From Eriocheir sinensis (Eukaryota > Arthropoda > Malacostraca > Decapoda > Varunidae): a stretch of 64,000 nt of DNA. Every line of letters begins with the position of its first letter. Position 1 is the first letter of the stretch. The notes below the pieces were generated by a model. That model was given only the letters and a program-made list of their open reading frames with translations, had not been told where the DNA came from and did no database searches. Location: NCBI RefSeq assembly GCF_024679095.1, contig NC_066516.1:3471032-3535031 (forward strand), in the 5' to 3' direction. Positions 59,345-64,000 of the stretch are shown in pieces. Position numbers and translations under genes: made by a program.

Positions 59345-60131
59345 TGGATGAATAATGAACTGTATGAATGGGGTTACATGTGTGAAGGGAACTGTGCATG
59401 TGGAGTGGCGAGATATGGCTGTTTTGCTTGTGTGAAGTTGTCAAGAGTTAGTAGAGGGTAAGGACATCGCGCCGCTCAACTCCTACTCCATGGGTGGTGT
59501 GAAAAATCAAAATCTAATTATAACAAGTCTGTTCACGCGCAGGAGAGGTGAGTAGGTCCGATGACAGAAAATGGAGTAATTGATGGTTGCGTTGTATTTT
59601 TTTATATTTTGTCCACTGTAGCTATGCTATCTTTTCAGTCATACTGTTTTTCCTTTATTAACTGCATGTATACCATTCTTATTTAAAAAAAATTCATATA
59701 AGTAGTAAGATTAAATTGTTAATTTTCTCTGTTCTTCTTGTCCTTATAGTTTACTTAGTTAATAATACTGGTGAAGGGGGGTGGCCAATTTACACTACTA
59801 TATTAGTAAATTACAGTTTAATATAATCATTGTATATATTTGGACTGAAGTAAGTACTTACTTAGTGATTTTTAATAATTAACTGAGGAAAGGAGAAGAC
59901 AGGAATGCGATAAATCAACTAAGCATCTTACACATTACAATGCAGTTTGGCATTTAATTAAATAGTTTAGCAATGGAATACAAACTTCTATTTTCATGCC
60001 AGAATCTTTATTGTAGACTTTCCTGCCTACATACTATTAGTGGACTATTTACCATTTATATGGCTACATTACAACTTGTGAAGTTGATGCACAGAGTGAT
60101 AGGCTAATAACATGGAGTACGATATGTAAGT
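59345..60131. other. Unassigned AT-rich sequence
   Basis: No gene or repeat recognised. Confidence 0.5.
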
Positions 60132-60418
60132 GGGTAGGCGGTGGCCGAAGTGATAGCGTACTGGACCCACATTCGCCGCGTGATGGACGACGCGGGTTCG
60201 AATCCTCACGCTACCACTCGGATTTTTCAGTCACCGCCGAGTGGCTTAAAACTACCCACATGCTGTCCTGAAGACCACCCATCAACCCAAGATGGCGCCA
60301 CTATAAACACTCGCCTGCGCCAGAACGGGCTGGGCCGACCATCAGGCCCCACCTGGAAGAAGCCTTGGGCCGACCATCAGGCCCCACCGGGAAGATGCCT
60401 ACCGGCGCAATAGGCAAC

Positions 60419-60450
<32 letters not shown>
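60132..60450 (+). mobile_element. tRNA-like SINE, family S2, with ~28-base poly-A
   Basis: Head AGGCGGTGGCCGAAGTGATA and B box GGGTTCGAATCC. The body is shortened relative to 55446 (a segment between CATCAACCC and AAGATGGCGCC is missing). The end CTACCGGCGCAATAGGCAAC is followed by a long pure A tail, suggesting a comparatively recent insertion. Confidence 0.9.
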
Positions 60451-61370
60451 TGAGTAACAGTGAAACTTTGACATCTTTAATTAGCAAATTAGCACCAAAA
60501 TGTTATAGAGTGATGCCCATACTGAATAATTCAGCCAGATTTACAGTTGTTGACACTTACAGAGGGTAACGGACATTTCATTTGAAGGCAGCGTGAAGTC
60601 CTGCGCGAATCCGACGGGAAGTGACTAGACTTCTTATAATTAGATTTTGTGAAAAATAAGTCAGAACGTGGGAATTTATAAGAGAGAGTGAGATAGTTAG
60701 GGAGGGAGAGAGATGAAGTGGCAAGTAGCAGGCTGTTATAAAAAAAAAAAAGTCCATCGACTCTAACTTGAGTCTTGTGGCTTGGCCCGTGGAAACCTCC
60801 ATTCTTTACAGATCTAGCGATGACCTGCACATGGCGATCTGTCTCACTGTTAGTCTGTACAGTCGACGATAGAGAGTAGTGTCACGGTTTTCAGAATGTT
60901 TAGCCTGGTGGAGGTATCTGGCACCTATACCACGGTGACGCATTCACTGGTGATGTTAGTGACGCGTTTCAGTGTGTACCGTGTGTGTGTGACCGTGAAA
61001 TTATAATATTGTTTAATATTATATTATATTATAATATAATGTAGTTAGAAATATACCAGATTACATGACTTCAATTTAGAAATGCGATAATGAATGTCTT
61101 TTACATGATGATGAAGATGATGACGAGGTAAAACATCACGAACAGTCTGAAACACTTTTTCTTATTAAACTTTGAAAATACCGTGTGCAATGCTGTCCTT
61201 CACAGAGGCAGGCAGTGACTAATGCTCCTTACCATCAAACAGCAAATAGGCTTGAGGGTCTGTTTAACTCGCAGCCTTAATTCCCGTCACTATAAAGCCT
61301 CAAAGACAATTCAGATCATCAAAAATCTAAAATTATTTCTCCGTGAAGATTACGTAATATCTAAGTATAA
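60451..61370. other. Unassigned sequence
   Basis: AT-rich palindromic patch at about 61002-61042 (ATTATAATATT...). No gene recognised. Confidence 0.5.
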
Positions 61371-61372
61371 AT

Positions 61373-61374
<2 letters not shown>

Positions 61375-61425
<51 letters not shown>

Positions 61426-61485
61426 GCTGACTAGCTGACCCCTTGTCGCTGATGGACATGTCTCCTGTCCCCACCCTGCCTCTCG

Positions 61486-61522
<37 letters not shown>
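61375..61522. repeat. (GT)n and (TC)n microsatellites
   Basis: (GT)n at 61375-61424 and (TC)n at 61491-61521. Confidence 0.97.
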
Positions 61523-61526
<4 letters not shown>

Positions 61527-62108
61527 TTTTTTAGGTATTAAAAATTATACGTTTCCACAGCCACTGACGTGACAGCTCAACTGCAGTGCCTGCGAACATA
61601 AGGGCTGTAATAGAATACCGCTGCTCCAGCCAAGGCCCGTGGTCGACGACGCCATCATGTGAACGTTTATAGCCTATTATTACGTATAAATTTTTTTTTA
61701 TAAAGAATAAGATCTCGGCTGTCAGGAATTTTTTGTTTTTAGTCAAAAGGCATAACACTCTCCCCTAATATGTGCAGTATATTTTTAAATGTATCATAGT
61801 TTGATAAACAACTTAAGAGTTGCTCTTGACTAAATTTGAACGAAACTAAAAGCTCGTGTCAAAATGTTGCAACAGAGCCTAAAGAAAAAAATATTTATTA
61901 AGCGTTAGCGACGGGCACTTTTGATAAATATCTATCTTAAAATTATGTAGAGTGCACCTGTGACCACCAATCACCACAACAGTACGATTTCGATAGGATA
62001 TAATAATTTTCATGTCGCGTGGAGGGGTTGCCAGATGTCGCTTTCTGAACGAAATTTACTGGAGAGTGTGTCGTTACTCTATAGCCGACTGTACGTTATC
62101 TATTTATG
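61523..62108. other. Unassigned sequence
   Basis: No gene or repeat recognised. Confidence 0.5.

Positions 62109-62110
<2 letters not shown>

Positions 62111-62192
<82 letters not shown>
62111..62192. repeat. (TA)n microsatellite
   Basis: About 41 TA units. Confidence 0.97.
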
Positions 62193-62195
<3 letters not shown>

Positions 62196-62399
62196 TAATA
62201 CGACTGCATGGTGTTATGAATGGCTTGGGATTAGAGGGGAAGACAACGACTGAATCGCGCCCAAGGGCTCAAGTTAAAATCGATAGACTATAGCTTGAGG
62301 CAGCCACACCTAAAGTGACTTGATAAAATGGAAAGACAATAGCAACTTACTAAAGCCTTGATGAGCGCTAAGCCGTTCAACCTTTACGGCCTTGTATGT

Positions 62400-62910
62400 C
62401 CTCTAGTTATTGGTTCACTAGCAAAGTACATAAAGAGATAAGAGAATCGTAACTGAATGACGTGGAGAGAACTAGTGGTGTTACCCATTAGATGTAAACT
62501 ACCATACGCCGCTCAACCTTTCCTATGCCCCACCTGATGTTGTTTCTCATTCACCAGCAAAACAAAGGGAGAGAGAAAGAGACATAATCGTATGAAGTGG
62601 AGAGAACTGCTGTTACTTATTAGAAGATAACTATCATACGCTCACTATTTGACTCATTACAAAAGAAAACAAGGGAGATGAGAGACGTAATCGCACGAAG
62701 TGAACTATTGTTGCTCACTAGAAGGAAATAATCATACGTATTTATTAAAGATAGAGGCGTAAGAATGAAATAGCCTACAAGAAAACTACTATGCGCTCAC
62801 TATACTATTTGGCTCACTAGCAAAGAAAGCGAGGGATAGAGACGTAATCCTTTGAAGTGAACTGCTGTGTCTTACTAGAGGGAAATTATCATAGGTGTTT
62901 ATTCAATGAG
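62400..62910. repeat. ~125-bp tandem repeat, about four diverged copies
   Basis: CACTAGCAAA-GAAA, GAGAGA-GTAATCG, GAAGTG-GAACTGCTGTT and TACT-TAGA-GGAAATTATCATACG-TCACTATTTG blocks recur in the same order. Confidence 0.8.
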
Positions 62911-63129
62911 TTAGGGGATTAATTAAGAGTGACATAGCTTACAGCATCATTCTACAAGCTGACTCTACAAGCTGAGTTAGTGAGTGAAACCCTCTCAGTG
63001 TGTGTCGGTAGAAAGGTTCGTCCGCGTGAACAGCGACCCCCTGCGATGCGAGAGGATGGGGTCAGTTTGAAGGTGAGCCTGAGAGAAAGGAGGAGAACCG
63101 CGGTCATGTGATAATCAGTTCGTCACTTT

Positions 63130-63400
63130 CCATACCTTATCCGGCAGTGTTCCAGCGTCCCTCGTGTCCACTCATCGTTTGAACAGGTATAGCTCTATGT
63201 ATATATGTGTATGTATGAAAGTGTGCGAGGGTGATGGTCATGTTTCAAGGTCAGTGATAAGTTTGGGGGTGGTGTTGCTTCTTCATTTTCCATACTTCTA
63301 TACTCGATCAGTGTTCGTACATCCTCCGTCAGTGTGTCCCAGCGCCAAACGTGTCCACTCATCCTATGACATGGTATATATGTATGTGTGTACGTATAAC
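63130..63400. repeat. ~190-bp tandem repeat, two diverged copies
   Basis: TTTCCATAC-TT, CAGTGT-CCAGCG, CGTGTCCACTCATC and GGTATA...TGTATGTGTGT occur in both halves. Confidence 0.78.
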
Positions 63401-63831
63401 TGTATGTATGTGTGTAAATTATGGCCAATAAAAGCCTATCTGTCTTTATTTATATGTTAATGTATGAGCGTATATATGCACATAATTATGCCTGTGTGTG
63501 TATATATATCAATTTTAGAAATACGTGCTTTTCAAGTGAGGCTTGTAATAGGAAACCAGCGTACTCTAGACCATGTGCATATTGGTAGGGTGTAAATAGT
63601 AAAAGAAAGATAAATGATGGTTAGAAAAAGTGATAGTAAACACGATAGTGAGAGTGAAGGTATTAAAATGAGCATAATCTTTATTATATATTATTTTTGA
63701 GAAAGAATAACAATGTACGTAATAATAGGATAATTTAGTAATACCGTACTAGCATTATTAATTAAAGCCCCATCATTAAGCAGTAGTAAACAAGGGTAAT
63801 TTTCTATAGCCAAGAGAGAGAAGGAAAGTTT

Positions 63832-63864
<33 letters not shown>

Positions 63865-64000
63865 CTTTAACCGCCATCACCCTCCCCACCACCACCATCA
63901 CCACTTCCAATAATTATATAATTATAGTGTGTGGGAGGGCGGCGAGGTGAGGAACGAACAGTAGGATAGAACAAGCAGAACAGAACAGACGAACATGAGG
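63401..64000. other. Unassigned AT-rich end of window
   Basis: (AC)n at 63834-63862 and a CCACCACCATCACC stretch at 63885-63905. No gene recognised. Confidence 0.5.

Overview
The window looks like one stretch of a repeat-rich arthropod nuclear genome, most likely a decapod crustacean (a crab-like genome). There are no bacterial-style operons. Coding sequence is split by GT-AG introns. Dinucleotide and trinucleotide microsatellites (TG, GA, TA, ACT, ATT, CTT, GTT) of up to about 260 bp recur every few kilobases, and most recognisable protein-coding sequence belongs to decayed transposable elements. The organism call is an inference from this architecture and from the style of the LINE and SINE families; nothing here is a taxonomic marker.

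Host genes: (1) positions 3-1193 (+) hold the 3' terminal part of a DCAF10-like (DDB1-CUL4 associated factor) WD-repeat gene with very long glycine/serine runs. (2) positions 38266-53753 (+) hold the last four coding exons of a small multi-pass (four-helix type) membrane protein. Intron phases match across all three introns, and the third intron is 13.2 kb of nested transposons. No other host gene could be supported.

Layout: 1.2-3.3 kb is the microsatellite-rich 3' flank of the first gene. 3.3-12.8 kb is a nest: a palindromic hAT-like foldback (3945-11564, 8-bp target duplication) was invaded by a Ty3/Gypsy LTR retrotransposon (4670-11091, minus strand, 4-bp target duplication), followed by a second foldback (11794-12779) inside an older MITE copy. 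12.9-20 kb has diverged tandem repeats, a duplicated microsatellite block, a CR1/jockey-like LINE (16655-18268) and a third hAT-like foldback (18844-20008). 20.3-24.9 kb has another LINE, a 2-kb polypurine block, an antisense CR1 fragment and a SINE. 25-33 kb is microsatellites, two tRNA-like SINEs, a G-rich minisatellite and two LINE tails. 33.3-36.1 kb is a 68-bp satellite and a 215-bp tandem repeat. 36-38.2 kb is MITE arms and other repeats. 38.3-53.8 kb is the membrane-protein gene. Its intron 3 contains a LINE, a SINE, a CR1 element whose esterase domain is split by a 1000-bp palindrome, two copies of an unusual retroelement with a C-terminal nuclease-like domain, and a Harbinger-like MITE. 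53.8-64 kb is a LINE relic, SINEs (one inside a TA array) and several diverged tandem repeats.

The most informative content is the transposon stratigraphy: at least five inverted-repeat elements whose target-site duplications can be read directly, LINE ends that coincide with microsatellites, and a satellite with a 9-unit higher-order period. I did not find a new multi-gene system; claims beyond what is visible are marked as inference.
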